This document shows positions 35,928 to 44,889 of a stretch of DNA of 64,000 nucleotides, piece by piece. Each line of letters begins with the position of its first letter. The stretch's first letter is position 1. The DNA lies in the NCBI GenBank assembly GCA_028023455.1, contig JAQFVV010012394.1:29095010-29159009 (forward strand). Reading direction: 5' to 3'. The notes below the pieces were generated by a model, which saw only the letters and a program-made list of their open reading frames with translations, was not told where the DNA came from and did not search any database. This stretch comes from Epiperipatus broadwayi. Its lineage: Eukaryota; Onychophora; Udeonychophora; Euonychophora; Peripatidae. Both the position numbers and the translations under genes were made by a program.

Positions 35928-35970
35928 TTCAAGATGCATTTCATGCTGAACCAGTACTCATCAGTTGGCC
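35928..35970 (-). ncRNA. Hammerhead, family C, partly degenerate
   Basis: Core CTGATGA (complement of 35958-35964) and GAA are intact. Helix III is the palindrome ATGCAT, followed by C. Helix II has one mismatch and helix I one mismatch beyond three pairs. Activity doubtful. Confidence 0.55.
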
Positions 35971-36100
35971 CAAGTGGCAACCTCCATACTTATCTATTTT
36001 TTTTAAATTCATATAAATAAAGACACAATAAAAGACAAATGACCCCTAAGATGCATTTCATGCTGAACCAGCACTCATTAGTTGTTACAAGCGACCTGGG

Positions 36101-36140
36101 CCAACTGATGAGTGCTGGTTCAGCATGAAATGCATATTGG
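36101..36140 (+). ncRNA. Hammerhead ribozyme, family C
   Basis: Helix I CCAA/TTGG, core CTGATGA (36105-36111), helix II GTGCT/AGCAT with loop GGTTC (closing G-T wobble then four pairs), GAA 36127-36129, palindromic helix III ATGCAT, then A36136 as predicted cleavage position. All core bases intact. Helix I is only four pairs. Confidence 0.65.
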
Positions 36141-36293
36141 GTGTCACTTGACCTGGGCCAACTGATGAGCTGGCATGAAATGCATCTTGGGGGCCATTTG
36201 TATTTTACTGTATTTAAAAAGAATGGGGAAATATGGAGTTTGCTTAATATATCTATAAATAATATTAGCGAATATTTTATATATATATCAAAA

Positions 36294-36535
36294 CATCACA
36301 TGATCACCATTTCTTATGCTTGCTTATAACCGTTGTTAAAACAGGCAAAACTCACTATACTATTGCCACACACAGCAAGCTAGAGTAATTAATAGATACC
36401 AGAAGGGTTGTGCATAAAATCCTCATCTAGTGCCTAATCAGCCAATATCCCCAGACTAGTTTCTGGCTTGTGGCCTTCGTCAGTGAGAAGCCTTGGATCC
36501 GAGCACTGCATCTAGATCTTAGGATCTAATTAAAA
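36294..36535 (-). mobile_element. Hammerhead-bearing repeat, family B, copy 4
   Basis: Partial minus-strand unit sharing the subfamily head of copy 1 (AAAACTCACTATAC, AGCAAGCTAGAGTAATTA) and an intact ribozyme core. It ends abruptly at GATCTAATTAAAA near 36535, at the same internal site (GGATCTAATGC in other copies) where several copies break. It shares its left end ACATCACATGATCA with copy 1. Confidence 0.7.
36448..36489 (-). ncRNA. Hammerhead ribozyme, family B
   Basis: Minus strand: helix I TTCTCA/TGGGGA (six pairs, two wobbles), core CTGACGA, helix II GGC/GCC with loop CACAA after an A/A mismatch, GAA, palindromic helix III ACTAGT, cleavage C at 36454. Core complete. Confidence 0.72.
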
Positions 36536-36539
36536 TCCT

Positions 36540-36848
36540 GGCGGTATTCTATTATATAATTTCATTTGTTTGAAATTATTATTGACAATGTTTAAATTGA
36601 AAAAAAAAAAAAAACTCTCAGGCATGTCAATTATTAAAAGAACTTAATTTTAAACTATTTAGATACATTGCACGATTGATTTAAATATTTATTCTTTTTA
36701 ACCGAAGTGTTTTTAGGGAAACATATATATTAATAAATTCGGCACAAACTGAGACGGATGCCCTTTTTTTGTTAACTAGTCTTATGCTGGGTTAGAGAGT
36801 ATTTTTAAAATAATTATTGTACAATGATATGAGTTTTAATCTCGAATA

Positions 36849-36883
<35 letters not shown>

Positions 36884-37290
36884 AAGAAAGATAGAAAGTT
36901 TTTTTTTTTTTTGCATATCGTTTGAACTAACATAGAATTAATTATAATTTTGCTGCAGAATATTTTATTGAATAACTTTACCTGACAACTGTATTTCATC
37001 TGTTAATTAAATTATGATATTTCTTAAGCTAATACAATAGTAAAGTAATTAATTAGCTTAAAAGCGCATCTAATATTTTATAATTAATTTGTAAGCAATA
37101 AAAAGTATTTTCTCTTTATTTAAAGATAAATCTTCAATATTTAGTGTAGCATAGTAATAAAAAAACGGAAATAATTATTGAGAATAGTAATTAATATTTT
37201 TGAAGTCGTATATAAAATTTTACGATTCTTACAATTATAAATTTAAAAAGTTAAATATTACCAGCGATAAATCACTTATATTTCTTGATT
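36540..37290. other. AT-rich DNA with short microsatellites
   Basis: A (TA)n(GA)n tract lies at 36848-36892. No coding sequence recognised. Confidence 0.55.
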
Positions 37291-37299
37291 ATAATCATC

Positions 37300-37400
37300 A
37301 TATCATCATCATCATCATCATCATCATCATGATCATCATCACCACATTCAGCCATTAGCAATCCATACTTTTTGAAAGTAGGGTCAAAGAATTACTGCCA
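37300..37400 (-). repeat. (ATC)n tract, possible 3' end of another RTE-like element
   Basis: An ATC run at about 37301-37340 is followed by ACATTCAGCCATTAGCAATC, reminiscent of the RTE 3' end at 7.08 kb (AACCATTATCAATCC). No reverse-transcriptase coding sequence could be recognised further along, so this may be a very short 3' remnant of a different RTE family or coincidence. Confidence 0.35.
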
Positions 37401-37453
37401 CAGAGTTAAAAGACGGAATCTGCGTTTTCCAGTCAATAGCGGTTTTTAATTAA

Positions 37454-37732
37454 GCCAAACGGTTGATGCTGCGAGACAAGACCACGTTTAGGAACTGGAA
37501 GCTGCTACAACCAAACATTGGCACAAAGCACGCTGTCATAGTACAGTCGGAAATACCATCGGACCTACTCACGTGGCAAGCTGCCAAAATACAACTGGAA
37601 GTGGTAGGAAATTTACAAAGGAAATTGCAGTCCAGTCGGTTGTTCACCCCGAACTCGGAGCTATATCTCGCCAACGGTAGCAAGCGTAACAGAGCCATTG
37701 CCAAACACATTGTAAATAGGAATGTATATTAA
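37454..37732 (+). CDS. Unidentified ~90-codon open frame
   Basis: An open frame from just after a stop at 37451 to the TAA at 37730. Its G+C content is clearly above the surroundings and its amino-acid mix is varied (for example LTWQAAKIQLEVVGNLQRKL, then FTPNSELYLANGSKRNRAI). No family, signal peptide or membrane segment is recognisable. It could be an exon of a host gene, a transposon remnant, or chance. The first ATG is at 37466. The complementary strand is also open (37450-37710), which weakens the coding call. Confidence 0.25.
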   Translation, partial: AKRLMLRDKTTFRNWKLLQPNIGTKHAVIVQSEIPSDLLTWQAAKIQLEVVGNLQRKLQSSRLFTPNSELYLANGSKRNRAIAKHIVNRNVY

Positions 37733-38785
37733 GTGTTATTAACCTTTTAACCGCTAATTATATTATTGGTTGTATGAGGTAAAAATCAAATCTTTTAATT
37801 GGCCAACTCACAAACTGAAGACAAAGCCTATTGTTAAAACATATTCGCCTATAATATTAAATTCAACTCAGATACGTTTATAAAAAGTATATTACTAATT
37901 TTTCAGGTTATGAAGAGAACGAAAGTTCTTTCAAAAATAAATTGCTATTTATTTATTCTAAAATATTCAATTTCGGCAACATAAAAGCTATAATATAAAC
38001 AAAAAGGTCGACTTTTACGTTATAGAAAAGTAAATATTTCTTTTAAATATTTCTTTAATATTTTTACTAAAATCTTCAATATTTTTCGAAAATAATTTTG
38101 TTTTTTTAGTTTTTTTTTTAAAAAACTAGTTTAATTTCTGAAATTATATTTTTTTAATACTTAAAATTGCATTCGAAATGAAAATCTCAGCGTTTTTCTT
38201 TATTTTCTTTGATCAGGCGGTTTCTTTGTTCTTTCCAGCCAATCAGAATGTCTTTTTCGGCTGAGAGCATGCTAAGAACCAATAACAAGTAATGTTCTTT
38301 CTTTGTTTAGGTTTAAATGCGTTTTTTTTTATTTTTTACTTGTAAAATAAATCGGAAGAGGGCACCATCTTACAGAACTTTTAAAAACCTATTCAAAACC
38401 TATCAAACGAATTTTTTAGCATAAGAACTGGCAGAGTTAGAGTGACGTCAGATGTCTACGAGGAGCCTCATAGGAGGCGGGAAAAGGGTTTTAATAAATA
38501 TAGTATAAACATATTTACATGCATTTGTATTTATCTATACCAAGGTTGGCCAACTTTTATGTTCATAAGATCGACTTATCATAGGCGTAGTCTAAGTGGG
38601 GGAAATATGAAATACAAACTATTTTTTATATATCTACCTACATAAAAAATAACATAATTATTTAACAGGCTAAAAAACTCATGCCCGTAAGAATTAAAGC
38701 AACATGAGTAATTATTAACAATATTTATTAATTCAAATTAGCTACTGATAAAGACTGATTTAGAATTTATTTTATTATCTTAACA

Positions 38786-39457
38786 CTAATGGGAAGACTC
38801 TGTTTGCATGTCTCTAACCAAGAAATCATAATTAGATGTATATCCTGACAAAGATAATAATAGCGAATCCTCAGTATGGGAATCAGTTAGGACAGAACGT
38901 TGTTTAGTCTTCGTTAACTTTAAGTATGAAAATGCCGATTCACACAGGTATGTAGATCCGAAACAAGAATAAATATATTCGCTACATTTGATGATATTCG
39001 GATATTTTTCTCGGTTGACGTATTTCCAAAAGTCTTCTTCAAATTTTCTAGCTTGTAAGATTAAATCAGTTTGTAAAATTATAATTTCATTTTCTAAAGC
39101 CTTTTGCTCCATATGAAATATGTCTGAAATTTTTTGGCTAATGCGTTTCACATTTAAATCTATTTTAAAAGGAAAAGATATACATTCCACAATTTCTTTA
39201 ATTTTTTCAAATTCTTAGAATCTTATGTTAAAATCTTCAATTACTTTTTGGATTTTCGCGACATATTTGTCGATATTATAATTAATATTTTTATGCTTTT
39301 GTAGGTGATCCGCCATATTTGGAAAATGATTCAGATTATTTTGTTGCAGATCTTCTATTAGCAAAATAAATTTTGTCTTATATGCATCTACACAGCTGAT
39401 CATATCAATTACTGTTTTATTTCTACCTTGTAATTCTAAATTGAAATGACTTAACAT
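38786..39457 (-). pseudogene. hAT transposase C-terminal region
   Basis: Two overlapping-family frames (39215-39457, then 38786-39190) split by a stop give the C-terminal third of a hAT transposase. The upstream part has LSHFNLELQGRNKTVIDMIS then YKTKFILLIEDLQ. The downstream part has FGSTYLCESAFSYLKLTKTK then QRSVLTDSHTEDSLLLSLS, the hAT dimerisation motif. In GTF2IRD2-like proteins these segments lie in the same order. The element has lost coding continuity. Confidence 0.75.
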
Positions 39458-40389
39458 TGAAGTAAAATCGTTTAGAAAAGCTAAGTCACTAAGTCAAGTT
39501 TCATCATTTAAATTTTCACATTTACCATCTTGCTCGATGAGAAAATCTATTACTTCAGGCAATAAATCATGAAATCATTGCAGAAATTTAGCTCTGCTTA
39601 ACCATCTTACATTGGTACTTAATAATAATTCAGGTATTCAGGTTGGCCTTCATCGAATTGCAATTGGAAGAGACATCATTTGACGGAACTTCCTCGAATT
39701 GAATTAACAATTTTAAACACTATGTCACATTACATCTTTTGTGTTTAGTCTCTTACTGACTAACACTTGCTGGTGAATTATGCAGTGGTAGCTCAAAAAA
39801 GCTGGAAATTCATCTTCATTTTGACATAGGGCTGTAAATCAATTTATGCGATCTATCATTGCAGCTGCGCCATCCATCATTGCAGCTGGACCATCCGTTG
39901 TTATTGAAACTAATTTATAAAGTGCTACTTTCAAATCATTGAGTAAGTTTTTAAAGGCTTTGAATATATCTACGCCTCTTGTTCTTTCAAAGAAATCAGA
40001 CCCAACAATTCTTTTTTAGATGTAAAATCTTTAAAAACCATATGAATGAAAACAAACCATATGAATGAAAACAAGTAATTGTGCTGTATCATTTATATCT
40101 ATTGATTCATCACATTGAATGAGAAAACAAGAACACCTATTAATATAATTATATAACTGTTCTTTTAAATTTCCACTCATCTTCTCAATTCATCACACCA
40201 CAGAGTTTGAGACAGTTGCAGATCTTGAATTGCAGCAATAATTTCACTCTTGTTATGAAAATTGTTAAAAAGTAAATCTGTTATTTCCAAAAAAGTTTCC
40301 TTTACAAATTCACCCTCAGAAAATGGTTTACATTTTTTTTGCTAAAAGATAGCTTACTTTGAATGATGCAGTAGTTACTGCTTGAGACT

Positions 40390-40593
40390 TCAACATTGGC
40401 TTTTTAAAAACTTTTTGTCATTTTTTAATTGAATTTTAAGATCCCTAACTTTATGTTGTCTCAATTCAGTACATTGTAGATAATCTGTTTGATACTTGTT
40501 ATGTAAAGCTAAAAAATGTCTCTCCAAATTGCTCTTTTTAGCAATGGCTATCAAGGTAAAGCATATTAAGCAACAACATTTATCATTCATCAT
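40390..40593 (-). pseudogene. hAT transposase N-terminus, BED zinc finger
   Basis: The 67-codon frame reads KCCCLICFTLIAIAKKSNLE then RHFLALHNKY. This gives C-x2-C ... H-x4-H, the zinc ligands of a BED finger, which binds transposon ends. It continues with TELRQHKVRDLKIQL, typical of the segment after the finger in GTF2IRD2/FAM200-type transposases. It is separated by frameshifts from the C-terminal part. Sequence similarity is clear by eye. Confidence 0.75.
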
Positions 40594-40829
40594 TGTAAAA
40601 AAGTAGGTGAGTTCCCATTCTTCATTGAAATGATTAAGTTTTCGATTTTTTTGGTTTACTACTCATGTTCATGTATTACTAAAATGAAAAAAGAAATACT
40701 TATGACAATTTTATTTCCCCAAACTGAATTCATAAGAATTAAATATTCAAAATAAATAATATTATTGAATTAAATATCTTCCAAGAAAATTAAAAACTCA
40801 TAGTAGCTTCCCTGGAATATTTGAATGTA

Positions 40830-41990
40830 TGGTTTGTTGATGTATATAAACTATGCTGTTGTTTTACTCATGTTAAATTTAAGTTTATACATGGTAGTGT
40901 ATTGATCATGGATGCTTTTGCAATGTGGTAAGATACTTATGAGATTGCAGGAAGACAATGACATCATCCATGCATGCTATGCATGGAATGTATTGGTGAG
41001 TATATATAATTTAAATGCCTGTAAATTTCTGTTGTATATGCTTTAATAGGGGATGATTTTGCAATGTGGTAAGATACTTATGAGATTGCAGGAAGACAGT
41101 GACATCATCCATGCATGCTATGCATGGAATGTATTGGTGAATATATATAAATTAAATGCCTGTAAATTTCTGTTGTATATGCTTTAATAGGGGATTTATG
41201 TAGAAAATGAAGAGCAGTGCACTAGAGGTGAGTCTTGGGAGATGGATTGCATAGGAGTGAATGATGGTGAACTTTTCTCATTAAAAGTCTACACTGCAGT
41301 GAGTTGGTAATTAAGTAGAGTAGAGTACTGGGAATGATAGTGTTAGCTAGCCTATCAATCAGAATGGAAATAGACACAAGAGTCAAATGCAGAATCTATA
41401 TCTAGCTGAACTGCAATTGGAGCATATTTCTTGGGTTTGAACAGAGTTCAAGACTGCTTTAAACATCAAAGCAGCCTATATGGCAGAACCTTTTTGCAAA
41501 CTGTATATTGGAAATTAGAGGAAGAAGGTGTGGCTCTAAATGATCCTTTATAACTTTTTTCAGTATCTTAATTCTCAGTGGCCCCATGGAAATTGGATGA
41601 AGGTTGGTTAGAGTAGTAGTTAAGCCTGGTTTTTTGGTAAATAGTACAATGAGATTGAATATAGACCTTTGATGTCATGTATTCTTTGGGATAGATAATT
41701 TGCCAGGACACAGAGGTATAGTGCAGTAAAGTGTTTAAGATGGGTAAAAACAAAAATCTGGGATTCCATTGAAACCTGGGTGACATGAGTTATTTATAGT
41801 AGCAAGCTTTTTAACCAAATTGTATGGTTTGGAATGGGGTGTTGGTATCAGATGTCCCAAATAGGTCTGAAGGTGATATGAATGCATTGTGGATTTGTAA
41901 CTTCTGCTAGAAATATTGGTATATAGGATTAATCATGTTATAGCCTGCACACATTTACCATCAACCTGAAGTGCTATGGGAACTTTTAGT
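40830..41990 (-). pseudogene. L1-like LINE reverse-transcriptase fossil with internal tandem duplication
   Basis: Minus-strand reading with frameshifts shows an RT motif A remnant, LDIDSAFDSC (near 41380-41410), then the catalytic segment CMDDVIVFLQSHKYLTTLQ, followed by INLNLT and LYTSTNHTFK. The spacing from xDD to the LYT segment resembles L1 ORF2. The region around motif C is duplicated in tandem: two ~141-bp units, about 40915-41055 and 41056-41196, almost identical. It is decayed and inactive. The clade call is by pattern only. Confidence 0.5.
40915..41196. repeat. 141-bp tandem duplication
   Basis: Two adjacent units of 141 bp, each starting TTTTGCAATGTGGTAAGATA and ending GCTTTAATAGGGGAT, with very few differences. 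The duplication is much younger than the L1-like fossil it lies in. Confidence 0.9.
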
Positions 41991-42019
41991 GTGGAATGGT
42001 GGCCCAGGGCCTAGCAAAT

Positions 42020-42110
42020 ATATCCATCATCATCATCATCATCATTATTGTTGTTGTTATAATAATAATGATAATGATGATGATGATAATAATAATAATA
42101 AAAATACTTT
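42020..42110. repeat. Trinucleotide microsatellite (ATC)n/(AAT)n
   Basis: ATC repeats (42023-42043) pass into TTG, AAT, GAT and AAT repeats to about 42100. The open frame across it is low-complexity Ile/Met/Val and not a gene. Confidence 0.85.
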
Positions 42111-42424
42111 ATTTTAAACTCTTTATTCTATTTTATATAAATTTCTTAGATATTTTAAATGCTATATTTATTAGCTATCATCACAACAACAGAAAACCAG
42201 CTTACTACCATATAAAAATGACATGGGTGACCATAAAATGAATGACATTATTCATTTCAATATATTTATGCAGTAAAATTATACTGTGATAAATTTTTGA
42301 CTGTATCTTGTCTTACATTGCTAACTATCCATAGCTATTCAATGTTTTGATTAAGATATCCAGATGTTATGTATAACTCAGATTGAAAACCATTGTTATA
42401 AATAAATACTACTACTAATAAAAT

Positions 42425-42555
42425 AATAATTAAAAACCAGTCAACACTTACACAATCCCACTATCAGTAACCATCAACAGTATCAAACTGTTGTCAAGGC
42501 AATTTTCTTTAATAATTATAATAAATAAATAAATATATATATATATATATATAGC
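42425..42555 (-). repeat. Dispersed repeat D followed by (TA)n
   Basis: Contains ACTGTTGTCAAGGCAATTTT, then an AAAT/TA tract (42515-42553) that leads directly into family C at 42.56 kb. Confidence 0.6.
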
Positions 42556-43340
42556 AATTAGTTATGATAAGATTTGAAATATAGGTATTCTTATATCTGA
42601 AACTTAATGGTAAATATAGAAGATTTGAACTCAGACTTTCAAGCAACTTTCGACTATTCACACTATCTCATACTATTGATACACATGACCACACACATGT
42701 AGAAAAGATAAATAATCATCAATATATATATTTCATGCTGAACCAGCACTCATCAATTAGTCCAGATTATCATCTCCCACACACACATATATAATCAGTG
42801 CTTATTTTATATTAAGATAGCAAATCTTTATACTTTAATGGACAAGCTTCAATGTTCTCTAACCTCCAACTTATCAGCCATCCACACCATTGAAAATCTG
42901 ATGATAAAATGCCCAAATCCCATGCTGATGCCAATATTGTTGTCATGCCTATGTTGACCTCAAATCACTCTGACCCCTCATGTATATGACAGTATCCATT
43001 TAAATACTATATTTACAATTAAGTTCTAGGTATAAGATTGCCTGCCTGTATTTCAAATCTTGCACATTAAGCCTGCATTCTGCTGATCCCTCTTCAATGT
43101 ATTTAAATGGATACTGTTCTATATACATGAGGAGTCAGAGTGATTTGAGATCGACATGGGCATGACAACAATATTGGCATCAGCATGGGATTTGGGCATG
43201 CTATCGTCATATTTTCAATGTCATGGCTGAAGAGTTGGAGGTCGGAGTACATTGAAGCTTGTCAGTGAAAGTATAAAGATTTGCTATCTTAATATAAACT
43301 GAGCACTGATTATATATGTGTGTGTGAGATGATAATCTGG

Positions 43341-43384
43341 ACTAACTGATGAGTGCTGGTTCAGCATGAAATATATATATTGAT
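43341..43384 (+). ncRNA. Hammerhead ribozyme, family C
   Basis: Core CTGATGA (43346-43352), helix II GTGCT/AGCAT with loop GGTTC, GAA (43368-43370), helix III as palindromic ATATATAT, then A43379 at the cleavage position. Helix I ACTAA/TTGAT has one mismatch and one wobble, so it is weaker than in other copies. Confidence 0.6.
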
Positions 43385-43419
43385 GATTATTTACCTTTTC
43401 TACATTTGTGTGGTCATGT

Positions 43420-43485
43420 GTATCAGTAGTATGAGATAGTGTGAATAGTTGAAAGTTGTTTGAAAGTCTGAGTTCAAATCCCCTA
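43420..43485 (+). promoter_or_regulatory. tRNA-like Pol III promoter candidate in family C
   Basis: TGTGTATCAGTAGTATGAG resembles a box A region. About 40-45 bases on, GAGTTCAAATCCCC matches the box B consensus GGTTCRANNCC except for one base. The same pair is present in the copies at 50.5, 53.2, 53.6 and 57.0 kb. It suggests transcription by RNA polymerase III. Confidence 0.5.
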
Positions 43486-43768
43486 TATTTATATATGATA
43501 AAGAATTGCATTATTTTTATGAAACTATATTATATTTTATAAAGATTTCATTCTCAATTTCTGGACATACATACTGAAATATCATCTCTAGGCATGTACC
43601 CTAAAGTAAATATAAAATTGTATAAAACCAAAAAAATCAAACAAATAGCATATTTTTGATTTACCACTTCTTAATTTGTCAGATGTAAAGTATAAAGATA
43701 ATTTGAAGTTGATAAATATTTTTGTATCATGTTTAAATTCAAAACTTTATTTAAAAAATGCTAAACTT

Positions 43769-43862
43769 GTCAAGCGTTGGTGGCCCAGTGGTTAGTACAG
43801 CTGCCTTATAAGCAGTTGTCCCGGGTTTGCTTCCCGGCCGAAACTTTGACACATGGAAAAAA
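43769..43862 (+). mobile_element. tRNA-derived SINE, copy 3
   Basis: The best-preserved SINE copy: GTTGGTGGCCCAGTGGTTAG (box A region), anticodon arm GCTGC/GCAGT around CTTATAA, box-B-like CCGGGTTTGCTTCCCGG, an end at TTTGACACATGG and an A tail. The flanking direct repeat is TGCTAAACTT (43759-43768 and 43866-43875), with extra A residues on the left. Confidence 0.9.
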
Positions 43863-43879
43863 AAATGCTAAACTTACAT

Positions 43880-44770
43880 ATTTGTAAAGCTATAACAATT
43901 AAAAATACCGCACACTGGCCCTAGAAAACAAAATTTTAAAAAACCAATTTAGTGAGTTTTGGTAGTTTAATATTAATTTTATGCCTTTGATTTTTTCCTA
44001 TCAATTCCACATTTTTAAATTTTAAACTTTAAATTAAAATTTAAAAATTAAATGTAAATATATGTTTTCCTCTCATAAACATTAAATAATTAAACTTTTT
44101 ATAACTGAGTAAAAAAACATAGCTTTTTGTAAGCTTATAATAATTAAAAATATTGTATAGCGATCTCTAGTATCTATATTTTCTTGTATATATTCCTATA
44201 CAGAATGTAACAATACTGAAATATAATTTTAATATACATATACATTGAACACACAAGTATATATATATATGCACACTATCTCTTAATATCTTAATTTTTC
44301 TTTTACATCTAAAGTTTAACTTCTACATTATTTAAATGCAAGTTGAGTATAGAGATTGTTCTTGTACGATAAAAGAAAATGCGTTGGTAATATTCTTGAA
44401 GATTTCACTGACATAAAATCAATTGAAATAATCTCTCTTGAGTCAACTTCTGTTAAATTTTATTTCATTTTCAAAACTAAATTCTAAAAACAAATAAATG
44501 CATTTTAAAACTGATCAAGTATGTGTCATTTAAGGATAAAGAATTCACAATTTTAAAGTCACAGTTAAACGCATGATTTTTTCCTCTTTCTGTCATATCT
44601 TACTTTGATGCGTAATAATGTATTGATGCGTAATAATGTATTGATATCTATTTAAATTTTTTTATATTATAATAATAAATAATTTAAATAGTTTTTCAAT
44701 AATTTTTTTCTCTTTAATCGGAATCTGTTTAACTTCTTTTATCTGTTATATCGACTTAATAACTTTTTTT
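43880..44770. other. AT-rich DNA without recognisable gene
   Basis: A 16-bp tandem (TGATGCGTAATAATGTAT twice, about 44607-44642) is the only structure noticed. Confidence 0.5.
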
Positions 44771-44874
44771 TCTTTATATGTCTTAGCATCGGCCGGAGGC
44801 GAACCCACAACCGTCTGCAACCAACTAATTGCTTGCAAGGCAGCTGCGATGACCTCTGGGCTAACAATGCTTGA
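44770..44874 (-). mobile_element. tRNA-derived SINE, copy 4
   Basis: Minus-strand copy with anticodon arm GCTGC/GCAAT around CTTGCAA (anticodon TGC) and a B-box-like GTGGGTTCGCCTCC. A GACTTAATAACTT direct repeat flanks it (44754-44766, 44876-44888). Compared with copies 1 to 3 it carries about 20 extra bases in the variable-arm region. Confidence 0.85.
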
Positions 44875-44889
44875 CAGACTTAATAACTT

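Larger units (their letters stand above)
35928..36225. mobile_element. Family C hammerhead cluster, rearranged
   Basis: Four ribozyme-containing fragments are packed in ~300 bp: minus at 35928-35970, a mutated minus copy at about 36047-36085, plus at 36101-36140, and a shortened plus copy at about 36157-36190. The flanks TTTAAATTCATATAAATAAA occur repeatedly. The pieces look like nested snap-back copies. Confidence 0.65.
38540..40625 (-). mobile_element. hAT DNA transposon fossil (BED finger, GTF2IRD2/ZBED-like)
   Basis: The minus strand encodes, in order, a BED-type zinc finger (40390-40593), decayed middle parts and a hAT C-terminal dimerisation region (38786-39190). A CAAGGTTGGCCAACTTTT sequence at 38542-38559 resembles the terminal inverted repeats of hAT elements and would mark the 3' end. 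I could not find the opposite terminus or an 8-bp target duplication. The coding region is interrupted several times, so the element is dead. Confidence 0.7.
42560..43500. mobile_element. Family C hammerhead repeats, head-to-head inverted pair
   Basis: A minus-oriented unit (about 42560-43010) is followed by a plus-oriented unit (about 43010-43500); together they form a ~0.9-kb imperfect palindrome. Each has the ribozyme, the GAAAATCTGATGAT segment and the tRNA-like tail ending GAGTTCAAATCCCC (plus copy near 43470-43483). The minus ribozyme (about 42725-42766) has C3 changed to T. The plus one is better kept (43341-43384). Confidence 0.8.
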
